64,000 bases of DNA from Trachythela sp. YZ-2020 (GCA_016169945.1 JADLSH010000082.1:992001-1056000); one strand, 5' to 3'. Shown: positions 33,994-46,931, numbered from the stretch's first letter. Notes: a model not told the origin generated them from the letters alone. Numbers and translations: made by a program.

Positions 33994-34265
33994 ACACTGT
34001 TAATTTTAGGGTGTCAATTTAACACCAAAAAGTGGTGCTAAAAAATTAGGTAAAAAATAACACCTTTTTTGGGTGCTATTTTAACACCGCCTTTGATGGT
34101 GTTGATTTAACACTAGTTACGGTGCTAAAACAACACCTTTCCTAGTGTGATATTAGCACTGGTTTTTAGAGTTAATTTAACACTTGTTGTGTAGTGCTAA
34201 AATAACACTTTGTTTTGGTGTTAAAGTAACACGCCTTTTCAGTGCTAAAGTCACACCAGTTTTTA
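33994..34265. repeat. Left subterminal array
   Basis: About ten degenerate copies of a palindromic GGTGTTAA...TTAACACC-like motif at roughly 25-30 base spacing. Confidence 0.8.
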
Positions 34266-34760
34266 AGTTTAACTGTTAACCCTGGTGAAAATAAAACTTA
34301 ATTTTGTTATTAGTTTGCACTGCACTAAAGTGATTTAGTGCACCCAAATGGCCTCATAATATTACACACAAACAAGAAAATAGTTTCATGATTATTATTA
34401 AATTAAATTAAAATTTTTTGGGTTCATTTTCCTTAGCTGTTCATGATTAAGTTTAACAATTGTTAATATTCTTCCACTTGAAATATCCTTTCACAAAACT
34501 TTTAACTAACCATTATGCATGCATTAAATGAAGTTTAATGTAAATGTTGTATATATACTATTTCCATTGGAGTCCCAGCTCATTGACAAATTTCTGGACA
34601 GAAATTCTTTCCTTAGCATCAGCGCGCTTGTCCATCAAAACCGCTTCCAGGAAGGCGTAGATATTCGAAACTCCTGGAGTGTACTCCATATTCAGCACAT
34701 AAAAAGTGGTGATAAGCATGGTCACCACCATAGCCACTGGAATGTTTTTGCCTGAGAAGT

Positions 34761-36854
34761 TTAAACAGATTTGTCCATCAGCAGCGCGATGTAAAAAGGA
34801 TCCAAGATTACCAGGTCTCCAGAAGCTATAATCCGTGCATAGGTCGATTTCTCTACTTCTTCGTCAATGGAATCATCATCCTGAAAATATTCATTTTGAT
34901 TTTAGCTTACAAGTTCAATATCGACTAACCTTAGGTCCTTAACCTCACCCCTTAACACTGAGCCTAAGTCACATTGTTGCATCTTTAAATAATTATGTCA
35001 TAAATATTTTTTACCAGGAAGCTTTGCTCTCATTAATAAAGACATAAGGCAATCGGCTCTAGAATCAGGCCTCCAGGCCAAAAAAGTGTTTACTGTATGA
35101 CGTAATTATCGAAATGGTCAAGTAATGATTTAACAAGAGGCATATAAATATATAGTTAACTCATCTATGCCCAACACTTCCGCTCTGCATGAAGTGTGTC
35201 AAATTTTCTATTAAAATATACTTACTGTGCAAATCATGAAAAAGATATTTTTGGATTATGGCCTTATTATGGCCTTCTCTTTCAAACAGGATTAGAGAAC
35301 CAATGCCGTAACAGTGCTCTCAATTTCTGGAAAAAAATAAAGGATAACTATAATTAGTAAAACATAAGTCGAGAAACAAAAGTCGAGAAACAAAAGTCGA
35401 GAGTCACTTCTTATATCATTAAAATAAAAATACATAAACTTGATCACTAGACAATACGTCAGTCCAATCAAGTTAGAGCAAAGCCAATCAGCCTGAGATA
35501 GTGTAACTGAAACAACAATGTCAAGCAAGGGAGCACGCCAGAGTTGTTTGAATCACTACCCTTTTATTCAATTCACAGCGATATCTGTATATTAAATTTA
35601 TTTTGTTCGACTGCCATTTGAAAATAAAGTGGAATACATCGTGTATCGCAGGCGCTTGTGACTTGTGACGATGACATAAGAATTCATTTTAAATCTTAAT
35701 TAATTCTTATGTCATCGTCATGAGTACAAAATATTGTATTTGCTATAACCTGTACCAAAGGTGGGGTTAATATTATTATTATACGACTAGACAGTACAGA
35801 TGAAAAATTCTCACCATAGGATTTGTATATATATGACCCAGAAGTTTCCAATCGTTTCTGCAGAAACTAAGGGCATTTCAGCCCCAGGGCTGAATTTGGC
35901 CCCGGGGTTGAAAAATCTCCATGTAATCAGCCCCTTACAGTAGTAGACAGCTATCTTTGTTCTAGCAGGATACCAGACATGGCAAAATTGCTTGCTTGCC
36001 ATGTATAAAACCCAACGTGAAAAAATAATGCTATTTACATTTAGAAGCTGAGCCAGTCTGGCTTTCCGAGTTGCCCCTATTCACCGGGTCAACTCACCTG
36101 AGTCACCTCATGCAATCAGCCCCTCAATACAATCCCATGGCCAAGCCAACTCAGTACATCACTACATGTATACCCAGGCTTATTGAGGCCAAAACTAATC
36201 AAGAGGCCTATACTCTGCTAAATTATATAATAACATTTCATAATACTTTACCATGAAAAAATTTCCAAAATATTTATATGTGGGGCCTGGCATCCATATT
36301 TTAAAATAATATTTTATCTAAGTCTTTATACTCAATCCTATTATAAATTGAAATCTCAAATTATTATTTAATATTAATTACCTGCTTTTTGAGGTTATTT
36401 TTGGAGAAATCTAAATCCATGTCGTTATGTCGCTTGTATTTTAATATATCAATGATTCAAACATAAATATTACCATGAATTAACAGCATGCTTTGTGGCC
36501 TTTGCTAGGACGCAAATATGGAAGAATTTTTTTGACACTAAATTTATAGTTTTTATACGATTTACGACATTGTTTTGATCTCGCACTTTATTGAGTTAAA
36601 ATAAAATGAGTTCGTGAATCATGTTGTGTTATTGTATAAAATATGGCCTTCGACTAGCAAATATTCAATGTTTTTTCCTACTGATGAACGCAAATATTAT
36701 GATTCAAGCGCTGGCACGGGGACGATCACGATATCCTAAATATATTTCAATAATATAAATGGCATAAATACAGTACCTCTTCATCCTCAAGAATAGAGAT
36801 GGTAATCTCCTTCAAACCCGTATTTATTAGAGTTTCGCGTAAAGAAGAATCCAT
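34761..36854 (-). CDS. Unidentified spliced gene inside the subterminal-array transposon (partial model)
   Basis: Three exon candidates on the minus strand have good splice signals. A coding start exon (36854-36777, MDSSLRETLINTGLKEITIS then ILEDEE) has a TTTCAG acceptor just upstream and donor GTACTG. An internal segment ends KNNLKKQ at a GTAATT donor (36382). A terminal exon (34880-34761) starts after TTTTCAG, reads DDDSIDEEVEKSTYARIIAS then GDLVILDPFYIALLMDKSV, and ends in a stop. A further possible exon lies near 35330-35290 (EIESTVTALVL). No DDE motifs are visible, so either catalytic exons are deleted or this is an accessory or unrelated gene. Not recognised. Confidence 0.4.
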
Positions 36855-37499
36855 CTTCTGAAACGAAAGGAAATCACAATTAAATATTAGATGATGTTTG
36901 ATATAAAGATACTTTGAGAATATCATACATAAATCGCGTTTTATCAACTCGTGTGGAACATACCAATTTAACAACAAAGTCGATTCCTTTTTGCTCTTCG
37001 TAAGAATGCCAATGTGCAGTTTAACATACGAACTAACAGCCGCGACAACACCAGAAAGTATAAAAAAACAAACAACTCGAAGCGGAATATAACCAAACGA
37101 TTAAGTCGCCAGCGATGAAATGAATAATTTCAATCTTGGCGCACGAAATTTGATCTCATGTTATGCCTAATATGGTATTCCATGCCATATAGAGAGATAC
37201 CGGAGTTGTTGGAGCGCGTGGGGCCTCGGAACCCGGTATTGTGCGTCACGTCTCGTATAGCACATCCACTGAGAATATTTTTGTGTTTCTGACAAAAATA
37301 TGGCCTAATGGCTTGCTTTCGTTGCAGCATTTGCCTCGAATTTGTATCAGAATCTATTCAAACATTAGTAAAGTATATTGGCAGGATTCATCGAAATGAA
37401 CCGAATTTCCATGTCGTTTGTGGTATCAAGAGGGTTGCACGAAAATATTCAAACATTCATATTTTCACCACAAGAAACGGAGTTAATTTAGCAATGCCA

Positions 37500-37853
37500 A
37501 TATAGGTGTTACTTTAACACCCATGTTCTACCTCCAGAAACGGTGCTAATTTAGCACTACGAATAACAAATGTTTAACACCCGTAGAGGTGTTATTTTAA
37601 GACCCAAAAATTAGCACCAGAAACCGGTGTTATTGTAACACTGCACTCCTCTTGTAGGTGCTAATTTAACACTTCTAAAGTGGTGTTAAACAAATCGAGT
37701 GTTAAATTGACCCTTTTGAAATATTTGTATTTCTTTGGTGTTAAATTAGCACTGAATTAGGTGCTAAAATGACACTTTCTATTTAGCACCACCCTTAGGT
37801 GTCAATCTAACACCAGTCGAGGTGCTATTTTAACACTCTAAAATTAACAGTGT
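37500..37853. repeat. Right subterminal array
   Basis: About twelve degenerate GGTGTTAAATTAGCACC-like palindromic units ending in the right TIR. Longer than the left array. Confidence 0.8.
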
Positions 37854-38096
37854 AACGATCACAATGACTGCACTTAAAACTGTTAAGTACTAGTTCATGT
37901 AAATGTTCCATCCTCGTATCCATGCTTTTCCGCTTGCGACCCTAAGCGCAGAAGCTCTGGGTACAAGGGTTTTCTCCGTTCCCAAAGATCATGTGCATGT
38001 TTGTAGAAAACTGATTTCTATATATACACTTGAGATTGTAACCACCCTCCCCTCTTTGGGCGGCCCTGGGTATAACTAAGATTCTACATATATGAC

Positions 38097-38709
38097 TTAA
38101 ACTGAAGTTCCACACAAGGTTCGATCGCCACCGGATAATAGGGTAGGATGTTGTTTCATTGACATCCCTTGCCCCTTGACAATTAATTGAGCAGATAGTG
38201 ATTTGCCAACGTTTTTATCTTTGGAGTACAGCATGCCAACACTGGCCTCATCTGTAAATACAATTACATACAACTTACGTAATGATATATCGAAATATAT
38301 AATAATATTTCCATGCAGCCCCAGGCTCAACAATCAATATATATATACCGTAGTCATAGATATTAGATCCCACGCAATGTCGGGACTCAGCAAATAATAT
38401 TTGATAAACAGGCTGTAGTGCAGTGGATAATTTGATGTACAATAATTATTTATATCACTCTTTTCTTCACCTGCATACCAAATGCTTACCTCAAAACTGG
38501 TCTGCAACAGGCTGTTTCATCTATAAAAGAATCATCAGGCAGTGATATGGAAGTATAGAAAGAAATGACCGCGCTTTCGATACTTGTCACTGCCTGATGA
38601 TTCTTTTACATATGAAACAGCCTGTTGCAGACCAGTTTTGAGGTAAGCGGAAATCTATAATTTGCTCTAACTATACATGTTGTCGAGCACTCGACCTAAA
38701 CCTATACAC

Positions 38710-38754
<45 letters not shown>

Positions 38755-41700
38755 TATATACCTGCAACATCATCTGCGTCATTTGTATCCATTGGGATTG
38801 GCTGTGTTGCTTTTCGTAATCACAAATGAAATTGCCAGTTTGAAAGCATTTTCGTTGATGCCGAAATTGCTTGACAATTCTAAAAGTCTTAATAACAATA
38901 TATAATTATCATTATCATGTCTATGGTACTTCTTATATATGAATGTTTATAGTTATGGGTAACTTAACATTATCATTGTAAATTTTGTGAAAATTATAAT
39001 CGTTACCAAAACTGAGTATAGTCTCCGACTATTACTCTGTATATGTTGGCTCTTGAGATGATAATTATATAACTGCAAAAGATTACCTTCTTCCTTTCTC
39101 TATTATAGAATCCTTGTTTAACAAATTTGGATTTATTTTAACTCCATATTCGTATGCTTTTTCATCGCACATAAAATATTTTTGCTCAGTTGCTTCAACT
39201 AATCGACCATCATACAGATGTTGCTAAATAAGAAAGGACGGTGTTTCTGTAGTTAGTATAGCAGGCGATCATACCATTTGTTTAGCATTACGAGAAGGAG
39301 CATAGGTAGTTTACGGTTTGGGGGTAATGAGGGCAACGGTATAAAGTCGCGTTTTCTTGGCCGATTTTTGCCTAACTTTTTCGCTTCATATTTTATTTCT
39401 TATATAGCAAACGAATTATGATTCAACTAGAAATACATGCATGCAGAATCCCCTCGCCCATTCGCACCACACAATTTACTCCCCCAAACGGTTATTGTAA
39501 CATGAAGTACTGAGTCGATCACTGTAACCATGGTAACACGCAACATTTTATTTTGTGTAAAATGCTAAAAATGGTAACATTTGTTAATTTTAACTATAAA
39601 ATGATCAATTGCCCAACTATATAAAGTTGGTATGTTATTATGTACTCTTTTAGCTTTGATTTACTGCAAAATTCAACCTTAGAAGTCTCACAAAACATTT
39701 CGAAATTTTCATAAAACTTCACCGGTTTTTTGAACAGTATTTTTATACCTCTTTTCGCACTTGTTTTTGAGATTTAACATGTTGTTTCTTATCCTATAAC
39801 GCATTTGAATTAATACTAAAATACCTTTTAAGATTAATCAATGTTGGATTGACCACACAGGATGACCTACGCATTTTCAAATCCACGAACTATAATATAC
39901 TTCATGCCAATACGGCAAAAGCAAGTATACAAAAATAAACACTTGCGCGTTTAAACGCTTTAAAACTCGAAAATTTTGTCTTTCTTGGGTCTTTTGACTG
40001 TTTTTTTCCTCCTGTTAATTTTACCATGTGAAAGTCCTCCAAATAATTTTCATTTATCTCGTTTTAGGGACTTTGTTTGTCTGTTTATGTCCCGACTCCC
40101 GAGTACAAAACAGTTTTCTCTCGACGGCTCCTGGCGGCTCGGCCTGAACTCGCGCATACGCATAACGTAGAAAACCGTGCATTGCATAATGGCGGACAAC
40201 TTTGCATTCCGCTATGTTGTCACATACCCGGGTGTAAATATCCGAGCGGAATTAGTACCCTCGCACGGCGCTTCGCGCCGGCTCGGGGATTATCACAGTT
40301 GCATTTTCCCTTTTTGCGGAAATTTTTTCTTCATTCGCCTGGCGTTTATCGTTTGGCTTGCAGAACACGAGGCTTAAACTCTCTAATAACGACATCATTA
40401 GTAATCCTTATAGGACCCCAAAAATATATATATGCTATTAATATATGTATGTGGTCAGATAACCGATGTTGTCTTCGGTGGGAGTATACCATGTTATATT
40501 GGCGCATGTCGTACCATTCACTACAAGTGGATACTTGGCTTGGGAGACTCGTGAATCAAGACGAAATGCTGTTCGCTTACGATTCATGAGAATGAGGCTC
40601 ACGGGTCCAATCTCACTTTTTTGCAACCTCACTAACCTAACTTTTTTGCCTTGCGTCGTTGGTAAATTGATATATATTCAATTGTAAATATCAGTAAACA
40701 TGTTTCAAGTCAGGAAGCCCATTTTATTTTATATCACAAAAAATATTAAAAGGGTGAACAGCTGGTGCAACTTAACCTGTTTTGAAAGAACCCAATATTT
40801 GTCGCCTTGAAACCCAACATGAGAAGTCAAATATTTGACCTGCGTCCTCTGGATTTGACCATAATTTTTAAAATCTTCTTTTAAAAAATAGCAGTAATCG
40901 GCGAGGTCATCAACGCTTACACCTTTGCTGAAGTTAAACGTGCCTCCACCAAACTTTTCCCACAACGTATCTAAAAACCTCTGTTTAGTGTCAAAGGCGC
41001 TTGCTGGAAGAACGATAGTTCTAAAAAATATTTGAAGATTCAATGAAGTCATTTAGTCATTTAAGAATATTTTATTTATGTTTGAATAAGACAGTCAACA
41101 TTTAAACATTCTCAAATATAAAGCTGAATAAGACTCGAGGAACTTTGTTGAAAGCTCAAGTAACCATATAATATTGCACTCATGATACCATATTCCCGGC
41201 TTGGGCAAACATTATCGAAATGTGTTAAAAATTGAATTGTACCAACAAATTGTGCAATTCGTCGCCTCAGTAAGTGTCACCAGGTTTATATAAAAACTAG
41301 GAGGAGTGCCCCTGATCTTTGACATCTCGCGCTCACAACCAGCAAGTCGATCAAGAGAAATATAACTTATAATAGTTATTATTTGGATACTGTAAGATTT
41401 TCGTATGTAACATTACTCGACATTCCTAATAGTGCAATTATAGTGAATCATTATAAGACGAAAGGTTCGAGATAAGTACCGTGTTGTTAGACCTCCAGCA
41501 ATCAGACATGTGCAATTGCATAGCCATGCATTGTCCTCCCTTGCAACTTTCTTTTTCGTTTTTTGCCAAATATTTTTTTGAGATTTCCACAATAATTTTT
41601 AACTGGAAATCGCCAATTTCTGTTACTTTTCCCTTTAGTACTTTAACAGTTTTTCCTTCAGTGGCCACAAATGAAGGCGTATGAGGATCTGCAGTAACCT

Positions 41701-43003
41701 GTTGAGTAAACTATATGTTATGTTTGTCTATTGGCAGCAGCTATGCCTGAAGGTAATAGGGGGTCCGGGGGCATGCTTCCCCCCCCCTCCCCCGCCACAG
41801 TAGTTACGCACCTGTGTTGATGAAATGAAGAAAATTGTAAGACAGGACAATGAAAATAATAACAATAACAACTATACGTTGTTCCCTTCGCATCAAAACA
41901 AATCTGTAGATATTGTTTCGTCGATAAAGCCTTGTTTTAATCCATCCATTAGTGTGTTTGTCTTAAAAGCACACTAATTGATGGGGCATGCTGAGGATTA
42001 TAAATCGCATAATTCAGCGATTGAGGATGTGTGGTCTACCGGTTGAAAAATACAGTTCACTTCAACAGAATTTCGACGTTTCGAGCGAAGGCCCTTCACT
42101 AACACCTCGTGTATATTCTTACAAAGTCCAGAAACATACATAGAGCTGCACAATATTGCTCTAGAACTAAACAGATACGACAAGATTTCCTAGGATGGCC
42201 ATGCAGTCCTCCATATTGCGTTACTGTATCTGAGATTTTTCCAACCACTCAAAAGCGAGATCTCGCTTATAGAGCCATTAAGGAGAGCCAGTCATAAACA
42301 GCTAGGGGCTTTATATAAACCCCAAAATTTGTTCGTACAATACTGTGCTATTGAAATTATAGCGTGAAAACGCTTATGCATGTGCAAAAGGGCCGGTATT
42401 TGCCCGGATGGAATTTTGTTCAGGATTAATATATTAGTTTCTAATGGCTTATCCTGTCCTACTCTCGCTTGGATCCGAACTATTCAGCGGAATTTCCGCC
42501 ATCGCCACGGTTTTTAGTTTTAGAATCCATGACATATTCTTTATATAATATAATGACGAGAAATTGGCATACATTAATGCATGTTAACAATACATTTTCG
42601 CATTACTGAACTAATATTTTATTGAATAAGGTAACATTGCATTGAATAAGGTAATAAATTTATTTCTCATTAATAATTCATTAGCAATTTACTCAATCAG
42701 ACTGATTCCGTCACGTGAATGGGCTTTCATACCTGGTAAAACACTGCATCAAACACTAGTGTTTGATAATCAAACACTAGTGTTTCATTCATCGTAATTT
42801 AACAAATTGGTTCACTGCCTTTTGTTTTGAGAAGCTATTTCAAAAACTCGTTCTGCGTGTTTGATCACAGTAACAAAACACTCATTAGCATTCTCGTGTT
42901 TTGATACCGTGATCAAACACTCAAACTCGTTTTTGAAATAGTACATATAAAGTGTGCGCAAATGTATTACTTTACTTACGCTTCCTTCGAATATTTCATC
43001 CAT
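38097..43003 (-). CDS. Unidentified multi-exon gene (partial model)
   Basis: Exon candidates with consensus splice sites, in order: 43003-42980 (MDEIFEGS, GTAAGT donor); 41698-41480 (VTADPHTPSFVATEGKTVK ... KGGQCMAMQLHMSDCWRSNN); 41020-40777 (TIVLPASAFDTKQRFLDTLW, RTQVKYLTSHVGFQGDKYWV); 39223-39087 (QHLYDGRLVEATEQKYFMCD); 38879-38762 (KCFQTGNFICDYEKQH); and 38250-38097 (SLSAQLIVKGQGMSMKQHPT then LLSGGDRTLCGTSV, stop). Phases agree for the first pair and for 39223/38879. They disagree at two other joins, so exons are missing or decayed. I have a vague impression of a multicopy cnidarian family but cannot name it. Introns hold several repeats. Confidence 0.42.
38484..38648. repeat. Hairpin with about 62 bp arms
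   Basis: The arms (38484-38545 and 38587-38648) are reverse complements with a few mismatches and a 41-base loop. Arm content (GTCTGCAACAGGCTGTTTCA, ATCATCAGGCAGTGA) resembles Penelope-like terminal sequence. It lies in an intron of the gene model above. Confidence 0.85.
38706..38761. repeat. (TA)n microsatellite
   Basis: About 25 TA units with one interruption, directly next to the splice donor of the exon at 38879-38762. Confidence 0.95.
39424..39543 (+). repeat. Uninterrupted copy of the repeat at 25826-26450
   Basis: Matches the minus strand of 26450-26369 plus 25864-25826 without the LINE insert. Shared blocks include TGCAGAATCCCCTCGCCC and CTGTAACCATGGTAACACGC. Confidence 0.7.
42025..42140. 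repeat. Penelope-type motif, second occurrence
   Basis: Contains TTTCGACGTTTCGAGCGAAG then GCCCTTCAC, close to the motif at 13037-13062. No coding part nearby. Confidence 0.4.
42744..42945. repeat. Tandem palindrome and adjacent 47 bp hairpin
   Basis: Two consecutive copies of the palindrome AAACACTAGTGTTT (42750-42787) are followed by a hairpin whose arms (about 42834-42880 and 42896-42942) share GTGTTTGATCAC and CTATTTCAAAAAC. The same AAACACT word recurs through both structures, suggesting a fold-back repeat family. It lies in the first intron of the unidentified gene. Confidence 0.7.
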
Positions 43004-43320
43004 TCTCTTTCCGTGTCAAAACTCTAAACGGTTGTGTACGCATGTATTATCTCTATGTTTTGACTTGACAACCCTCATTTAACCTCAATAATTGTCATGT
43101 GCGAGATTGAATAATTCCTGGTTTTGTGTTACTGTATATAAACACTCGTTTTTTAATTGCATTATGTAAACACTGTCATGCAATGAGTCAGAGTTACAAA
43201 ATAACTGTATATCTTACTGCCATAAATTGCCATAAATTAGCTGTATATATAGACTCGCTCCAAAGTCTCCTTAAAATTTTCCCTGAGATATCGGGATACA
43301 CATAGGCCTGCTCTGGGGAT

Positions 43321-43440
43321 CTTAACTCGCCTTAAATCGCCTTAAATCGCCCTAACTCGCCTTAAATCGCGGATAAAAATTGGCAACAATTCTCTTAAAT
43401 CGCTTAAACTCGCACTAAATCGCCTAAACTCGCCAACCAA
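43321..43440. repeat. Short tandem CTTAAATCGC/CTTAACTCGC repeats
   Basis: About ten imperfect copies of a 10-base unit alternating AATCGC and ACTCGC endings. Confidence 0.75.
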
Positions 43441-44994
43441 ATTAAAATGCTGAAAATAGTAAATACTATATACAGTGTAAACACCCTTTGGTTGTTTATT
43501 TCAGATAAGATTAGGAGGGCGCTTATCCGAGGGGGCTTGCTGGAGGGAGGGGGCTTAGCCGAAACAAGGGAAGTTACATGCTTATTGATAAAAGCCGAAA
43601 CACAGTAATGCACTAGTAATTGGAAAGCCACGCACCCCCCTACCCAGGGAACAGCGGACATTAGATAAAGGTTGTGTCCTAAATCATTCTAATCCCCAAC
43701 CTATACATGGCCTTCTTACTAGTCTAAACATGACTAAAGTCCCCCACTACCCAGGCACCAAAAATGAAGGCTACCATAATAATTGCTTTTTAAAATTCAA
43801 CAAACTATTCTAAAATTTCCCCAATTTTGATCATTGGAGGCCAAACATGCAATCCAGAGTTTGTCAAATCTTTGCCAAAGTAGGTAAATATTTTGCATTT
43901 TGTCTGTTAGTCAAAGTCAAATAATACATTATCCTGTAAAAGCTATTTTTAGTAAAACAATGTCTATAGAGTATAGGGTAAATGTCGATGAACAAGGCTT
44001 AATAATACATCTCGAACAGACGAATTCCCACTGATTCCCAGCCCATAATCTCTGGCCATCATGACACATATCTAACGTACGCTGTCTAATGCCCTGAGTA
44101 CCCAGGCACAACAGATAGGCTAATCTGCAAATAAATCCCCGCTATTTCCCGGCATGTCCCGGATAGGTGGGTGCGAGGCTTTCCATGACTGGTGCATAAG
44201 TTACATACTATCAAGCTTATAGGTATATAATATGACATAGGATTATAGGAACCCTTATATTCAAACAGAAAAAAGTCAGGATGGCAAGAATCAGTCTGTT
44301 TTCAACATTTTATCTATTTCGATAAGTATAATTAATATGCCAATATTGTGATATGAACTTCCAGAACAATTCATAAATTGTTTCGTTTTCCTTTATTGAA
44401 AATAGTGCGGGGCCTATAAATTACAGGGTAGAGGGCTTATCAACTTTCGAAATTTTAAGTGACGGTAAACTGATACTTTTAATAATTCCGACGGCCTTAT
44501 ATACAAGTGCTGAATTGCAGTGCCTGTAGTGCACAACATTTAATATTTTATATCAACAGTGTTCAAACTTACATCAATTGATAAACCACAGCATGATCCT
44601 GGTCAACTTTTATAGTCAGCATTGTCCGGTTCATATCGTCTTATATAAAGATCCATGATCGTTTTAATAACCGAGGTTTAACATTTTTAGCGTACGATCT
44701 TGGGTCGATAGCAAAACCTGGCATTTTCATGAATTCAGTTAAATACTTCATGTTGCCACTGCGGGGAGGGAGCCTCCTCTCAGGCTATCCAGCGGAAATT
44801 TATTATTCAAGTCTGGGAAACTTTATATAAACTAAATTTTAACATAACCGTCTGTTTTCCTTCATCAACTGTTCATTCTGAGATTTTAGAAATTTTATAT
44901 ACTCGGTTTGTTCATGATTTTATAGTTCGGTCTCTTGCATCGTCTTGAATTCTGATCGTAATTGGTCTATTCGTTTGTTTAAATCTGAATCAAG
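43441..44994. other. No recognisable gene
   Basis: Open frames at 43404-43661 and 43929-44111 (minus) show no domain. No structured repeat seen. Confidence 0.4.
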
Positions 44995-44999
44995 TTGAT

Positions 45000-45200
45000 T
45001 CATTCTACGCTCGATATTTTGTAGAACCGAAGCCTTGTGGTTGTATCCTGACGTATGTATTGTTCAATTCCTCGAACAGGGCAGATACTACCATCTCGAA
45101 GCATCTTTCCCCAGACATGGCTAGAGAGGAACCCATCGTTGCCCGGAAACCGGACTATTTCCACGACTATGACCCAACCCGACGTTGTACGGCATATTAT
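45000..45200 (-). pseudogene. Tyrosine recombinase fragment
   Basis: The minus-strand frame reads EIVRFPGNDGFLSSHVWGKM then LRDGSICPVRGIEQYI. This aligns by eye with KEILSLPDNEGLLFRHIWEN ... CPLTNLFLYV in the recombinase at 30423-31088, with a deletion between the two parts. The catalytic His-x-x-Arg and Tyr boxes are missing. It is a second, older copy of the same recombinase family. Confidence 0.6.
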
Positions 45201-45904
45201 CCACGCTGAAGAATAGAATTCCGCGTTGAAATAAGTTTGATCCCTTGCTAAAATGAACGTTGCTGGTAAGATGACCAACGAAACGATTAAGTTGACCGAT
45301 GAACTATCCATGAATGTCAAATTCTGAAGTGGTCCTAGTGATACTCTAGTATCGCCTTAATGAATGTATCCATCACCTCCGGTGACTCCTGCCGACTATT
45401 TGACCCATCGGATACGTCGTGGTGACAGCTGCATTGATGCTGAGAGATTATCATCAAAAGAGGAGGTGAATTCCCAATCCCATGCTATCTTAGGCAATGC
45501 ATCAAGGCTTCTTACGACGCATATTGAAAACAGGAAAACTATCGCGGAAAAAATCGCATGGACCAGCAGGGGGCGACAACTGTGACCCATCGTAACTAGG
45601 GTATGGAGTTAGAGAGGGGACAAGATTCAAAACAGATATCGTAGGGCCGGCTTACAATGTGGAGTAGCGATCATTTGCGACAATTTGAGGCTGTTTATTT
45701 CCAATAGCCTAACTGAAGTCGTTAGAATTTTTGAAGGAGTATCATGGAATAATGACCGTAGTCAATTTGAACATGCATTATACAAGTTGGAACAAGTTAT
45801 TCAAATTGGAATTAGAATGGCAACAAGTTTTTCCTGAACATTTGCTGGATACACACCTGAACATTTATTTATACATTTAGTACGTTACTTGAGGAAACTA
45901 TGGG

Positions 45905-46742
45905 TTGTTCAACGATGTCAGTAAGAAAACCAGCTACTGTCCCGAATGATTCAGTGGGCAGGCCAGCATTCGAAATACGTAGGGAAACACTAAAACATTT
46001 CCTGAGCTATGGCTTCTCTTGAGTTAAGATTGCTGAAATGCTAGGCGCAGTGCCAAGACAATAAGTCGGAGAATAAAGGAATTTGGTTTAAAAGAAGAGG
46101 TCCCCAAATTCACAAAACTATCAATGATGACCTTGATAAAATAGTGTCCGATATTTATAGAGAATTTCCAAATTGCGGGATTCAAAGAATGAAGTTTTTT
46201 TTAATTGTAAAAGGTATAAATTGGCAGCTGGAGTGTGTCAGATTGTCACTTAAGAGAATTGACCCGGAAGGTATCATACTGAGATCAATGCAATTAAACT
46301 TGGTTAACCGAAGGCGATACTTCGTACCTGGGCCGTTGTTCTTGTGGCACTTAGATGGTAAACACAAATTGATACGATGGGGGTTTGTTATTATCCATGG
46401 GGGTTTGTTATCCATGGGTGCATTGACGGATATTCTAGGCATATCATGTTTTTGAAAACGAACACCAACAATCAAGCAAACACAGTGTTCAACCTTTTCA
46501 TTGAAGCTGTTCACAGGTTTGATCTTCCGCAAGGAGTAAGAGGTGACCAAGGAGTAGAAAATGTTGACGTGGCATGGTATATGCTATCAAACCCTGCCCG
46601 AGGCCCTGGTCGTGGCAGCTTTATGGCAGGACAGAGCTGTGACAATCAGCGTATCGAAAGACCTCCGAGGGATCTCTTTCATGGTTGCACATTCATTTTT
46701 TACTACGTCTTCTGGTGTCTTGAAGAAAATGTTTATTTGGAG
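45905..46742 (+). pseudogene. Integrase-core transposase, 5' part (split by LINE)
   Basis: Decayed frames begin with a helix-turn-helix region (VGRPAFEIRRETLKHFLSYG, KIAEMLGAVPR, about 45955-46060). A linker follows (IYREFPNCGIQRMK, SLKRIDPEG), then an rve-type DDE core: LFLWHLDGKHKLIRW (first Asp), RGDQGVENVDVAWYM (second Asp) and CDNQRIERPPRDLF (Glu). A short tandem duplication (GGGGGTTTGTTAT twice, 46379-46415) shifts the frame in the core. The family resembles eukaryotic integrase-core transposases I know as IS3EU-like; that name is tentative. Coding stops abruptly at 46742, where the LINE begins, and resumes at about 63274. Confidence 0.75.
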
Positions 46743-46931
46743 ATCTATTTTATTTATTTATTTACTTGTACATTCTTTTACGAGGTCTCAGTCACCTAAA
46801 GTGATTTTCATGAGAGCCCTCAAAGTTATACAATTAAATACTTATACTTAATTACACAATAAAATCTAAAATCTAAAAATTGTTATCAATATAAGTTTGA
46901 TCTATATTACAGATAAAAATAGATGTTTATG

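Larger units (their letters stand above)
33994..37853. mobile_element. DNA transposon with long subterminal repeat arrays
   Basis: Both ends start ACACTGTTAATTTTAG (left 33994, right end 37853 as reverse complement). Each leads into hundreds of bases of degenerate GGTGCTAA(A/T)(A/T)TAACACC-like palindromic units. The interior carries a minus-strand spliced gene model. Terminal repeats plus repeated subterminal palindromes are typical of DNA transposons whose transposase binds many sites. The superfamily is not recognised, and no clear target duplication was found at the edges. Confidence 0.7.

Noticed and set aside
46182..46550. Minus-strand frame opposite the integrase core
   Set aside because: Shadow of the plus-strand integrase-core pseudogene, which shows the WHLDG and GDQGVEN motifs.
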